Origin: Saprospiraceae bacterium
Lineage (GTDB): Bacteria > Bacteroidota > Bacteroidia > Chitinophagales > Saprospiraceae
Direction: 5' to 3'
NCBI GenBank assembly: GCA_022448945.1
Contig: JAKVCV010000006.1
Coordinates: 1 to 62,486 of the forward strand
DNA length: 62,486 nucleotides
Of this stretch, positions 52,552 to 62,037 are shown in pieces (positions within the stretch are counted from its first letter, which is position 1; the number at the start of each line of letters is the position of its first letter). The position numbers were made by a program, and so were the translations under genes. Under the pieces are notes generated by a model. It had not been told where the DNA came from. It worked only from the letters and a program-made list of their open reading frames with translations, and did no database searches.

Positions 52552-53937
52552 ATGAAACAATATGATTATGTAATAGTAGGTTCAGGAGCATCAGGTGGCG
52601 TACTTGCTTATATGCTTGCCGCTTCTGGGAAAGAGGTATTAGTACTGGAAGCAGGGAAATTCTTTCGAAAAGATACTTTTCCTGATAATGAAGCAGATGG
52701 AACTACACAATTGTATTGGGGTGGTGGTATTGAATTAAGTAGAGATGCTAAAATGGCATTTTTAAGAGGCAAATGTGTCGGCGGTGGCACTGTTGTTAAT
52801 CAAGCACTTCAGGATCGTTTTGATAAATTTGTTTTTAATGATTGGTTTGATAAAACTGGGATTGACTTTTTTAATCTTGAAACGATGAATCCTTATTATG
52901 AGGCAGTAGAAAATATGTTGTCTTTACATAAGTTTACTCCTGAAGAGAAAAATGGAAGTGCAGAAGTTTTTACAAAAGGCTGTGAAAAACTTGGTATAAA
53001 ATATCAGTATTTAAGAAGAGGTCAATCAGATTGTGCAACTCAAGAAGGTAATGATTGTATTACTTGTTTATCAGGTTGCCATCGTGATTCTAAACAAAGC
53101 ACCCTGGTATCATTTATTCAACGCGCCGAAAAGGAAGGATTGCCATTAACAATTTGGGATCAGTTTCAAGTTGATAAGATTAAACACGAAGGAAAGAATG
53201 TAAGGATAAAAGGTGTTCATAAAAATGAAATGAAAGAACTAATATGTCAAAAATTGATTTTGGCGGCTGGAACATTTGGAACAAATAGAATTCTACTTCA
53301 TTCAGGGTTTAAAAAAGAATTCCCAGCATTGGGAACTAATTTTTTTACACATCCGCAATTTATGAGTTTCGGTTTATATGATCATAAAGTGAACGCACAT
53401 AAAGGTGCCTGGCAAACTGTAACAGTTAAAGGTAATGAATACAGGGAAAAAGGATTTAAGCTAGAAAATGTTTTTGCACCAGGTTCTTCATTAGCATTGC
53501 TTATAACAGAAACTGGAAGGGAGCTTCAGGAACTAATCTTAAAATATCCTTTTATGGGTTGTATTGAAGTAGCAATTAGAGACGAGACACCAGGTGAGAT
53601 ATCTGTAGACAAAAAAGGAAAACTTATTGTAAGAAAAGATCTGGGTATGATCGATGTTAAAAGAAGGGATGAAGGGCTAAAAATTGTTGGAGATATTTTT
53701 AGAGCTGCAAATGCAAAACGTGTTTACAATTCACCATATTATTTTGGTTTACATCAACTAGGAGGTTGTTCCATTGGCCACAATAAATCTAATTCCGTAG
53801 TTAACCCTTCATATTTATTACATGGGTATGACAATATATATGTTGCTGATGCGTCTACGTTCCCTTCAGCACCAGGGATTAACCCTGCTTTATCTATAAT
53901 GACTTTTGCTTACAAATTAGCTAAAGAATTAACCTAA
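52552..53937 (+). CDS. GMC-family FAD alcohol oxidoreductase
   Basis: 461 residues. FAD-binding start VIVGSGASGGVLAYML (8-23) and LVLEAG, then RGKCVGGGTVVNQAL. The C-terminal catalytic part has HQLGGCSIG (H401) and GINPALSIMTFAY. A four-Cys group (C161, C169, C172, C176 in DCATQEGNDCITCLSGCHR) followed by KQST is typical of the long-chain alcohol/sterol oxidase branch rather than choline dehydrogenases. It should oxidise an alcohol to an aldehyde. It stands between an aldehyde dehydrogenase and a small partner protein. Confidence 0.9.
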   Translation: MKQYDYVIVGSGASGGVLAYMLAASGKEVLVLEAGKFFRKDTFPDNEADGTTQLYWGGGIELSRDAKMAFLRGKCVGGGTVVNQALQDRFDKFVFNDWFDKTGIDFFNLETMNPYYEAVENMLSLHKFTPEEKNGSAEVFTKGCEKLGIKYQYLRRGQSDCATQEGNDCITCLSGCHRDSKQSTLVSFIQRAEKEGLPLTIWDQFQVDKIKHEGKNVRIKGVHKNEMKELICQKLILAAGTFGTNRILLHSGFKKEFPALGTNFFTHPQFMSFGLYDHKVNAHKGAWQTVTVKGNEYREKGFKLENVFAPGSSLALLITETGRELQELILKYPFMGCIEVAIRDETPGEISVDKKGKLIVRKDLGMIDVKRRDEGLKIVGDIFRAANAKRVYNSPYYFGLHQLGGCSIGHNKSNSVVNPSYLLHGYDNIYVADASTFPSAPGINPALSIMTFAYKLAKELT

Positions 53938-53942
53938 TAATT

Positions 53943-54341
53943 ATGTCCAAATATTTTTCAAATCGTGCATTAAAGTCTTTAAATATCTTTGGTAACTTAT
54001 TAATGCCAGAAACAGAACATTTACCTTCATTCACTCAAACAGGATGTCTTGTGCATATTGATTCTCTAGCTGAACATGCCCCTGAGGATGATATTTCTGC
54101 ACTGAATATTGCTTTAGTTCTTCTTTCGTTTATGCCTTTATTCTTTTTTAAATGGCTTATAAAAAAAATGAAACGCGCTCAAGAAACTAATGGCATGATG
54201 TCTACCATTTACAGACAATTGAATTTTGGTATAACCGGACTCTTATATAGTCTTTATTATTCCGGTAAATCAGGGGAAAATTATAAAGGCAAACCTATTC
54301 CTGAGCTTATTGGAAATGATAGTGTTCGTAAGTATGATTAA
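53943..54341 (+). CDS. Small partner protein of the GMC oxidoreductase
   Basis: 132 residues starting 5 nt after the GMC gene. It has a helical layout with a start similar to the N-terminal domain of fatty-alcohol oxidases and gluconate dehydrogenase small subunits (LNIFGNLLMPETEHLPSF), a hydrophobic helix (ALNIALVLLSFMPLFFFKWLI) and the end GLLYSLYYSGKSGENYKGKP. It may hold the GMC enzyme at the membrane or help its maturation. The family is not certain. Confidence 0.7.
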   Translation: MSKYFSNRALKSLNIFGNLLMPETEHLPSFTQTGCLVHIDSLAEHAPEDDISALNIALVLLSFMPLFFFKWLIKKMKRAQETNGMMSTIYRQLNFGITGLLYSLYYSGKSGENYKGKPIPELIGNDSVRKYD

Positions 54342-54524
54342 TGGACATTCAAACAAACATCTAATTTACTCAAGATAAAAACCGTTTTTTATCATTAAAA
54401 CGATAAAATCTTATATTTTAATAACCTTAACTGTAACTTTATTTTAAAAATGTATTATGCGAATATAATAATCATAAAAAATAGTACTTATTCATTAAAA
54501 AATATTTAATCAAAAATTATTATT

Positions 54525-55928
54525 ATGTATTCAATAAATCACGTTTTAAGATATTTTAAATTTATATTTTTAGGAGTTGTCTTACTAATTAGCTGCGATA
54601 ATGGTGAAAATTCAGTTAATGAAAAATTAAATACAACACAACAAAATCCTGAAATACCACTTTTAGCAGTTAAACCGCCTATACCTGGTTTGGATATTCC
54701 TTTTAAAACTTATTCTATTTCCACATCAAAAGGTTATACTATAGAAACTCCTAAAGGAACAACTGTAGATATACCTGCCAATGCATTTGTAGATAAAAAC
54801 GGAAAAACAATTACTGGTGATGTTGATATAAAATTCAGAGAGTTTCATGATGCATCAGAAATTATAGCAAGTGGTATTCCAATGCACAATCCACAAACTG
54901 GTGAATTTATGGAAACTGCTGGAATGTTTGAAATTAAAGGTGAATATGAGGGGGAGGAAATTTTTATAAAAGGAGATAAAGAAATTCAAGTAAATTTGGC
55001 TTCTTACAACGAAGGAGATAATTTCAATTTTTATAAATTAGGCTCAAAAGATTGCAGATGGGAAGAAAAAGGCACAGCTAAGGCAACTGTTAACCTAAAT
55101 AAAAAAGTGCGTTTACTTGAATTAGAAAATAAAATGGCTCAAAAACCTATTGGGCCCAGAAAACATAAGAATATTAAAAATTATGTCTTTGATTTACAAG
55201 TCAATTATGATATGTATCCTGAATTAAAACCATTTAAAGGAATTGTATGGGAGTATGCAGGTAAAGGTGAAGATCCGGAAAAAAACAATTGGATTTTTTC
55301 TTCAAACTGGGATGAAATTAATTTAAACCAAAATCCTACTGGTTATTATGAGCTTGTTTTAACCAATAGTAAAAAGAAATTTACAACCCTAGTGCGTCCT
55401 GTATTAAATGATAAAGATTATGATAAAGCACTTGCATTATTTAATCAATCAAAATTGAAAGAATATAATAAAATTAAGGCAGAACAGCTTGCAGAACGTA
55501 AACGTTTAGATATGCAGGCTGACATCCAAAGAAATTTTAGTATTAATGGTTTTGGAATTTATAACTGGGATGTATGGCATAACCCAGATAGAACAAAATG
55601 TATTGCAAAACCACAATTTGATGAATTGGCAAAAGTTGATATAAACAATACAAATATTTCTTATTTCTTAGTTTCTAAAGGTAGAAAAGCTGTTGTTAAA
55701 TATTCCAATGAAACATTGGCTAAATTTTCTTTTAATCCATCAGACAACAATAGCTTGTTAGCAGTTTTACCTGAAGGCAAAGTAGCAATATTTTCAGCAT
55801 ATGATTTTAAACAATTAGATGTAGAGAAAATTAAAAATTCAGATACATTGATGAGAATGGCAACATCTACTAAAACAATAAAGTCACTAGATGATCTGAA
55901 TAATATCATTGATCATGCTATGTCTTAA
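54525..55928 (+). CDS. Lipoprotein of unknown role
   Basis: 467 residues with a membrane start and a lipobox at C24 (GVVLLISCDNGEN). The next part has YTIETPKGTTVDIPANAFVD, then ITGDVDIKFREFHDASEIIA and SGIPMHNPQTGEFMETAGMFEI, a fold seen in many Bacteroidota lipoproteins that looks like an Ig-like or carboxypeptidase-regulatory fold. The C-terminal half (AQKPIGPRKHKNI and LDMQADIQRNFSINGFGIYNWDVW) is not known to me. Function unknown; anchored in the outer membrane or facing the periplasm. Confidence 0.8.
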   Translation: MYSINHVLRYFKFIFLGVVLLISCDNGENSVNEKLNTTQQNPEIPLLAVKPPIPGLDIPFKTYSISTSKGYTIETPKGTTVDIPANAFVDKNGKTITGDVDIKFREFHDASEIIASGIPMHNPQTGEFMETAGMFEIKGEYEGEEIFIKGDKEIQVNLASYNEGDNFNFYKLGSKDCRWEEKGTAKATVNLNKKVRLLELENKMAQKPIGPRKHKNIKNYVFDLQVNYDMYPELKPFKGIVWEYAGKGEDPEKNNWIFSSNWDEINLNQNPTGYYELVLTNSKKKFTTLVRPVLNDKDYDKALALFNQSKLKEYNKIKAEQLAERKRLDMQADIQRNFSINGFGIYNWDVWHNPDRTKCIAKPQFDELAKVDINNTNISYFLVSKGRKAVVKYSNETLAKFSFNPSDNNSLLAVLPEGKVAIFSAYDFKQLDVEKIKNSDTLMRMATSTKTIKSLDDLNNIIDHAMS

Positions 55929-56181
55929 TTGAAAGCTATATTATCTTTAAATCTATCTTTCCCAAAATTCAATGTCTATAATATGCATAAAGTTAATCTT
56001 TAGGATTTATCTTTGTTAAATATAGTATCTAATTTATAATACACATTTTATACAAATAGTTATATTTTTTATTTATTAATCCGATTGACTTTTATTGAGT
56101 TAACACAATTTTGCATTAATAAATTTTATTATATTGATATTTTCTATTGTATTTTTTTGCGTATTCTAATAATATCCCTAT

Positions 56182-59100
56182 ATGTTTCGTTTAATCCTTT
56201 TTGTTATGTTTTTAATTGCTAATAAGCAGAGTTATACTCAATCCTGCTTATATCCAATTCATATAAATAACATGTGGGGTTTGATGGATTCAAAAGGTAA
56301 TTTAGTATCAGATGCAGAATTTAATAGCATAGGAGAGTTTGAATCTGAAGGCATAGCATTGGCTCAAAAAGACGACTTGATAGGAGTAATTGATTCAAAT
56401 GGGCAATTAATTATTCCATGTAAATATCATTCCATGGATTATATAGGGCAAGGGCTCTTTTCAATCAAGGAAGATGGTGTTTGGAAAGTTATTAATCGTA
56501 AAGATGAAGTTGTTTTAGATAGCATGGTTGGTAAAATCAATTTTTTACAAAATGGGTATATGACCTATGAAGAAATCTCAGGTATAGGACTCGCTCATAT
56601 AAACCGTGGCATTCTTTTGCCACCTGAATATTATAAATTTAAATTCTTGACCGATCAGTATATTGTTGCTATCAATCATGATTTTCAAAAGTTTTTATAC
56701 GACAGTACAGGCACAAAAATCCTACCAAATGCTTTTGATAAAATTCAATTCACAAATTCCTGGATATGGACACAATCAAATGGGAAATGGGGTGCTTATG
56801 ACATAAAAGGACAGTTAGTTATACCACCTATTTACTCAGATTACAAACCACTCGGTAGTAATTTTTATCATTTCCTTAATGAGAAAGGAAGACATTTCCT
56901 TTATTCATTAGTATCAGGTTGTATCATTAATTCGAAAATGAAATCTTATACGCTGTTTAATAACAATTATGTTCAATTTTATAATTTTAATAATTATTGT
57001 GGACTAATTGATGTAAAGGGTAATGTTATAGTTAAAGATAAATATAACGCTATTTCAGTTTTTGGAGATAATGCGTTTTGTGTTACTTTAGATAATAAAC
57101 AGGGAGTTACTGATACTAATGGAAATGTAATTATTCCAATTATGTATGATCACATATATGATCTAGATAGTAAAGTCGCAATTGTTAACAAAGGAAAGAA
57201 ATTTGGAATTGTTAATTATAAAGGCAAATTGGTGCTTCCAGTAATTTATACGAATACATTAAGTTTAAACAATAATATAGCTAGACATAAGAAATCTGAT
57301 AATGGTCTTGAATTATTTGTTTTTGATGAAAATGGGGAACTCAAAGACAATTCAAATTTTACAAATGTCAAATCTATAAGGATTAACAATTCACAAAGAA
57401 ACTTCTCTAGTAATAGAATAACAAATAATATTACTAATAGAAATGATTTAAGACTTAGCGATAGCCTTATTTGGAAGTATCATCCAGGATCAAGAACATG
57501 GGGTCTTTACAATAGTGAAAAAAATCAATATAAATTTCCACCTAAATATAGTTCAATTACTGTTTTAAAAGATTTGGGTTTAACACTTGTCTGTAATGCA
57601 AAATATGAAATTGCAGGGACAATTAAAACAGGTGAAGTAGATTTAAAAATTAATAGAGTATACGGGTTATTCAATAATAAGCATGGTCTACCTATATCCA
57701 AAATGGAATTTCTTGATATTCGATTTTCCGATTTTGAAATACTTGGATTAGATATTGCAAGGTGCATTTTTGTAGGTGGCAGTCATGGAATCTTATCAAA
57801 AAATGGTAGAATCTTATCGCGTGGATATACATATATTGGCGAATTTATTGAAGGTAAAGCACGTGTTACACGCAAAGGAAAATTAATAGTTGATCTAGAT
57901 AAAAAAATAAAACGCCCACTTTCAACCGCAATTAATTATTTTTCTTCTTTTCGTTCAGGGTTTTCTTATGATACAAATGTATACGGAAAGAAACGTGATT
58001 TATTTATTTCTGATGGTAGACTCTATTGTAAAGGGGCACAGTGGGGGTTTTTGGATACACTAGGAGATTTATCTTCTAGTTACAGTTTTGATTATGTGAC
58101 AGATTATAGTAATAACCGATCTATGGTTAAATTGAATGGGAATTGGGGTATGTTAGATGAAGAGGGGAATTTAATTATCGAACCTCAATACGATGATTTT
58201 AATTTCCTTCCTAAATCTAATAGGCAGCTATTTTTTATATCTAAAAACATGAACTTATATGGTGCTATAGATACTAATTCAAATATAATAGTACCTGTAA
58301 AATATACTTCTATTAAAGAATATCATAATGATAGAATTGCAGTTCGCGATGTATATAGAAATTGGGGTTTTGTTAATCGTAATGCTGAAGAAATTATCCC
58401 TACTAAATATAGGTTAGTCCAAGATTTTAGCGAAAATCTTGCTGTAGTTTTTCTAAAAAACAAATGGGGTGCAATAGACAAGGATGGAAACATAGTCATA
58501 GAACCAAAATATTCCAGGATGGGTGACTTTAAACAAGGAAGAGCTTGGGTTCACTTAAGAAATGGTTACAAGGGGTACATCAATAAAAAGGGGGAATTGC
58601 TCTTTACTGGCAAGTACACGAAATTAACTAATTACAAAGATAGTATTGCAAGAGTTTATATTCGTAATAAAGGATGGGGTCTAATAGACTTTGATGGTAA
58701 TTATATCATGAAACCTAAAAGGAATTTCAAAAAAATAGAACCTTTTAACGAACATGGACTTGCAAAAGTAAAAATTGGTATAAGATACCGTTTGATCAAT
58801 AAAGAAGGTGAATTTGTAGGAAAAAGGTCGTATGGAGTAATTCGTGATTTCATTGAGGGATATGCAATGGTAAGGGTACAATCAATCAATGGTTTTCATT
58901 TAGGAAAAATTAATTTAAATTATACTTTTATTGATACAACTGGTGAATTGGTAACAAATAAAGATTTTAGGCAATTACAAAATTTTTCAGAAGGGCGTGC
59001 TGTATTTACTGGCAGCCGTTCAAAACGTGGTTATATAAATTACAAAGGTGATATTGTTGTAGAGCCACAATATTTTATGGCTGAAGATTTTAAAAACAAT

Positions 59101-59589
59101 AGGGCCGTAGTCTGGAAGTCTTATAATAAAACAGGGGTGATTGATACTATTGGAGACTGTATTTTGCCTGTGAAATATAATAAGATAATAGATATAAAAG
59201 AAGGATTGGCTTTAGTTAGGAAAAATTCGTGGACTTATTATTTTGTGTTTGAAGATTCTAAACGTCAAACTCCCATCAATTATCAAGGTGCATATGCATT
59301 TGAAAACAATCTAGCACCTGTTAAATCAGGTTCAAAATGGGGGGTTATAAACAGCAAAGGTCTTAAAACCTTGATGCCTAAATACAGTCAGATTAAACCT
59401 TTCAAAAATGGAATTGCTAAAGTTTCTGTAAGTAAACTTTTGGGAGTTGTTGATATAAATGGTAATATAATAATTGAACCCGAATATGAATATGTTTCAT
59501 ATGTTGGCGATGGGCTATTCAGAGTGGAAAAGGGTGATGAAATGGGATATTTGAATATGCAAGGAAATTGGGTTTGGGAATTGCATTAA
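56182..59589 (+). CDS. Large WG-repeat protein
   Basis: 1135 residues with a probable signal peptide (MFRLILFVMFLIANKQSYTQ). It is made of well over a dozen WG repeats, each with the pattern WG-hh-D-x-x-G-x-hh-h-P-x-Y-x-x (for example NKWGAIDKDGNIVIEPKYSR, GNWGMLDEEGNLIIEPQYDD, SKWGVINSKGLKTLMPKYSQ). WG repeats fold as beta-propeller-like modules that bind partners. Repeats in the middle are degenerate. The start at 56182 is ATG. The substrate or partner is unknown. Confidence 0.87.
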   Translation: MFRLILFVMFLIANKQSYTQSCLYPIHINNMWGLMDSKGNLVSDAEFNSIGEFESEGIALAQKDDLIGVIDSNGQLIIPCKYHSMDYIGQGLFSIKEDGVWKVINRKDEVVLDSMVGKINFLQNGYMTYEEISGIGLAHINRGILLPPEYYKFKFLTDQYIVAINHDFQKFLYDSTGTKILPNAFDKIQFTNSWIWTQSNGKWGAYDIKGQLVIPPIYSDYKPLGSNFYHFLNEKGRHFLYSLVSGCIINSKMKSYTLFNNNYVQFYNFNNYCGLIDVKGNVIVKDKYNAISVFGDNAFCVTLDNKQGVTDTNGNVIIPIMYDHIYDLDSKVAIVNKGKKFGIVNYKGKLVLPVIYTNTLSLNNNIARHKKSDNGLELFVFDENGELKDNSNFTNVKSIRINNSQRNFSSNRITNNITNRNDLRLSDSLIWKYHPGSRTWGLYNSEKNQYKFPPKYSSITVLKDLGLTLVCNAKYEIAGTIKTGEVDLKINRVYGLFNNKHGLPISKMEFLDIRFSDFEILGLDIARCIFVGGSHGILSKNGRILSRGYTYIGEFIEGKARVTRKGKLIVDLDKKIKRPLSTAINYFSSFRSGFSYDTNVYGKKRDLFISDGRLYCKGAQWGFLDTLGDLSSSYSFDYVTDYSNNRSMVKLNGNWGMLDEEGNLIIEPQYDDFNFLPKSNRQLFFISKNMNLYGAIDTNSNIIVPVKYTSIKEYHNDRIAVRDVYRNWGFVNRNAEEIIPTKYRLVQDFSENLAVVFLKNKWGAIDKDGNIVIEPKYSRMGDFKQGRAWVHLRNGYKGYINKKGELLFTGKYTKLTNYKDSIARVYIRNKGWGLIDFDGNYIMKPKRNFKKIEPFNEHGLAKVKIGIRYRLINKEGEFVGKRSYGVIRDFIEGYAMVRVQSINGFHLGKINLNYTFIDTTGELVTNKDFRQLQNFSEGRAVFTGSRSKRGYINYKGDIVVEPQYFMAEDFKNNRAVVWKSYNKTGVIDTIGDCILPVKYNKIIDIKEGLALVRKNSWTYYFVFEDSKRQTPINYQGAYAFENNLAPVKSGSKWGVINSKGLKTLMPKYSQIKPFKNGIAKVSVSKLLGVVDINGNIIIEPEYEYVSYVGDGLFRVEKGDEMGYLNMQGNWVWELH

Positions 59590-59647
59590 GCTTAATTTTT
59601 GATAGATATTTTTTAAGTTGATCTCCTATTTGCTGTTACTAAATTCC

Positions 59648-59655
59648 TATATTTG
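59648..59655 (+). promoter_or_regulatory. Possible -7 element of the acyl-CoA oxidase gene
   Basis: TATATTTG, an exact TAnnTTTG match, 29 nt before the ATG. A TTTG lies 15 nt upstream at 59629-59632, slightly closer than usual, so only the -7 part is firm. Confidence 0.45.
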
Positions 59656-59684
59656 GTTTTTACAAAAATTCAAAATTCAACGAA

Positions 59685-61988
59685 ATGTCTAATCAGGTTT
59701 TCTCTCCCCAGGTAGCTGCACTAATACCATTATTTTACATAGGATGGTCTGATTCAGTTCTCAGTCCAAGTGAGGTGCTTTTATTACAAAAAAAGATAAT
59801 AGCTTTTAATTGGCTCAACGAGAATGATAAGAATATGTTATTAGAATGGTGTAATCCAAAATCTCCTCCGTCTGATGAATTACAACAAAAATGGTTGTCT
59901 AGCATTAAGAAAACAGCTTCAAAAATAAACTCTGAAGAACGACAATCACTCGTTAGCCTTGGAATTGAAATGGCAAAAACTCAATTTGATAATCATGATT
60001 GGTTAACTGCTGATGTTGTTTCAGCCCTTAATGAATTAGAAAGTGCTGTTGGTTTGGTTAGTTTAGAAATGCATACGCATATTCTTAATTATGAACAAAT
60101 TCAGAAAGAGAGGCATTTTGTTTTAGACACTTCGAATATCAATGTTACATCATTACAAAAAATTTTAGATGATGATTATAGCGATATTCGCAAAAGGGTA
60201 TTCAAGGTTTTGCATGATCCAATGTTTTCTCTTCAAACCATTCGAAATAAGGAAGAATATAGGGAGCAGGTTTTAAAATGGTGTAAAATGTTGGCAAATC
60301 AAGGGTTTGGTGCTTTACATTTTCCAGAAATATATGGAGGGGACAATAATATGGGTGCTTTTGCTTCGGTGTTTGAAACATTAGGTTACCATGATTTAAG
60401 TTTGGCAGTTAAATTTGGTGTTCAATTTGGATTGTGGGGCGGCTCTGTTTTATGGTTAGGCACTAAGAAACATCATGAAAAATATTTAAAGGATATAGGA
60501 ACATTAGAATTACCTGGTTGTTTTGCAATGACAGAAACAGGGCATGGCTCAAATGTTCGGAATTGTGAAACGACTGCAACATATGACCAAGATAAAGATG
60601 AAATAATAATAAATTCACCTACACTTTCATCAGGTAAAGATTATATTGGCAATGCTGCTGTTCATGGTCAGATGGCTTCAGTTTTTGCTCAACTAATTGT
60701 AAACGGTGAAAATCATGGCGTCCATGCAGTTTTGGTCCAATTGCGTGATAAAAAAGGTAACATTGGAAAAGGTATCAAAATTGAGGACTGTGCATATAAG
60801 CTGGGTTTAAATGGAGTAGATAATGGGCGTATTTGGTTTGATAATGTTCGAGTACCAAGATTTAATTTACTAAACAAGTTTGGTAGTATAGATCAAAATG
60901 GTATTTATTCAAGTCCTATTAAAAGTGAATCCCGAAGGTTTTTTACTATGCTTGGAACATTAGTTGGAGGTAGATTATGTGTGCCTAGAGCCGGATTGAG
61001 CGCAGCAAAGTCCAGTTTAACAATAGCTGTACGTTATGCGCTTAAACGAAGACAATTTGGTGAACAGGGTAAACCAGAAATGTTAATTATAGATTATCCT
61101 TCTCATCAAAGAAGACTAATGCCATTAATTGCTAAAGCATATGCATTGGATTTTGCGCTTACTTATGTTACAAAACGATATTGTAATAGCAATGAAGAAG
61201 ATATGCGTGAAATTGAAACATTAGCTGCTGGACTTAAATCTGAAGCTACTTGGTTTACTACATCAGCAATTCAAATTTGTAGAGAGGCTTGTGGTGGAAA
61301 AGGTTATTTAGCTGAAAACCGTTTTGCTGACTTTAAAGCAGATTCAGATATATTCACAACATTTGAAGGTGATAACACTGTATTAATGCAATTAGTAGCT
61401 AAAGGCGTGTTGTCTGAATTCAACAAAGAAGTTACCGGAAATGGAATTATGGGTATGGTTAATTATGTGACTAAACGATTTGTTTCAACTATACGTGAAA
61501 AAAACTTTGTTAATACAAATAATACAGATGAAGGTCATCTTAGAGATCCTGAATTTTTATTGGATGCATTTAAATATAGATTAGAAGATTTATCAGTTTC
61601 GGTTGGTCAAAGACTAAGAAAGTTTAAGAAAAAGGGTCTTACTACATATAATGCTTTTCTTCGCTGTCAAAACCATATACTGGAAGTTGCAAAAGCATAT
61701 GTAGATTATATTGTCCTGGAACAATTTGTTGTACAAGTAAATCAGTGTTCTGAAATTGATTTAAGAAAAACGCTTAAGTTATTATGTGATTTATATGCGC
61801 TTCACACTATGGAGCTTAATAAAGGTTGGTATTTGGAACAAGGGTGTGTTTCTGGTAGTAAAACTCGAGCAATTCGTAGATTGGTTGATAAATTGTGCAA
61901 AGAAGTACGTAATGACGCATTCTGTCTTGTTGAGGCATTTGGCATCCCCGATGAATGTCTTTCTGCACCAATAGCAAATTATAGTTAA
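59685..61988 (+). CDS. Acyl-CoA oxidase/dehydrogenase-family enzyme
   Basis: 767 residues, longer than common acyl-CoA dehydrogenases (about 380-600) and in line with acyl-CoA oxidases. An N-terminal helical extension (about 1-150) precedes the core with FAMTETGHGSNVRNCETTAT (about 278-297), the FAD-binding VGGRLCVPRAGLSAAKSSLTIA, and the GGKGYLAENRFADFKADSDI and FTTFEGDNTVLMQL region near residues 540-565. A helical C-terminal domain follows. It takes hydrogens from fatty acyl-CoA at the 2,3 position, using oxygen or ETF. The etfBA genes at 19393 could be its electron carrier if it is a dehydrogenase. Confidence 0.9.
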   Translation: MSNQVFSPQVAALIPLFYIGWSDSVLSPSEVLLLQKKIIAFNWLNENDKNMLLEWCNPKSPPSDELQQKWLSSIKKTASKINSEERQSLVSLGIEMAKTQFDNHDWLTADVVSALNELESAVGLVSLEMHTHILNYEQIQKERHFVLDTSNINVTSLQKILDDDYSDIRKRVFKVLHDPMFSLQTIRNKEEYREQVLKWCKMLANQGFGALHFPEIYGGDNNMGAFASVFETLGYHDLSLAVKFGVQFGLWGGSVLWLGTKKHHEKYLKDIGTLELPGCFAMTETGHGSNVRNCETTATYDQDKDEIIINSPTLSSGKDYIGNAAVHGQMASVFAQLIVNGENHGVHAVLVQLRDKKGNIGKGIKIEDCAYKLGLNGVDNGRIWFDNVRVPRFNLLNKFGSIDQNGIYSSPIKSESRRFFTMLGTLVGGRLCVPRAGLSAAKSSLTIAVRYALKRRQFGEQGKPEMLIIDYPSHQRRLMPLIAKAYALDFALTYVTKRYCNSNEEDMREIETLAAGLKSEATWFTTSAIQICREACGGKGYLAENRFADFKADSDIFTTFEGDNTVLMQLVAKGVLSEFNKEVTGNGIMGMVNYVTKRFVSTIREKNFVNTNNTDEGHLRDPEFLLDAFKYRLEDLSVSVGQRLRKFKKKGLTTYNAFLRCQNHILEVAKAYVDYIVLEQFVVQVNQCSEIDLRKTLKLLCDLYALHTMELNKGWYLEQGCVSGSKTRAIRRLVDKLCKEVRNDAFCLVEAFGIPDECLSAPIANYS

Positions 61989-62037
61989 GTATTTTTAAAC
62001 TTTAATTAATATTCAAATCCAAATAAATTAGTGCTTA

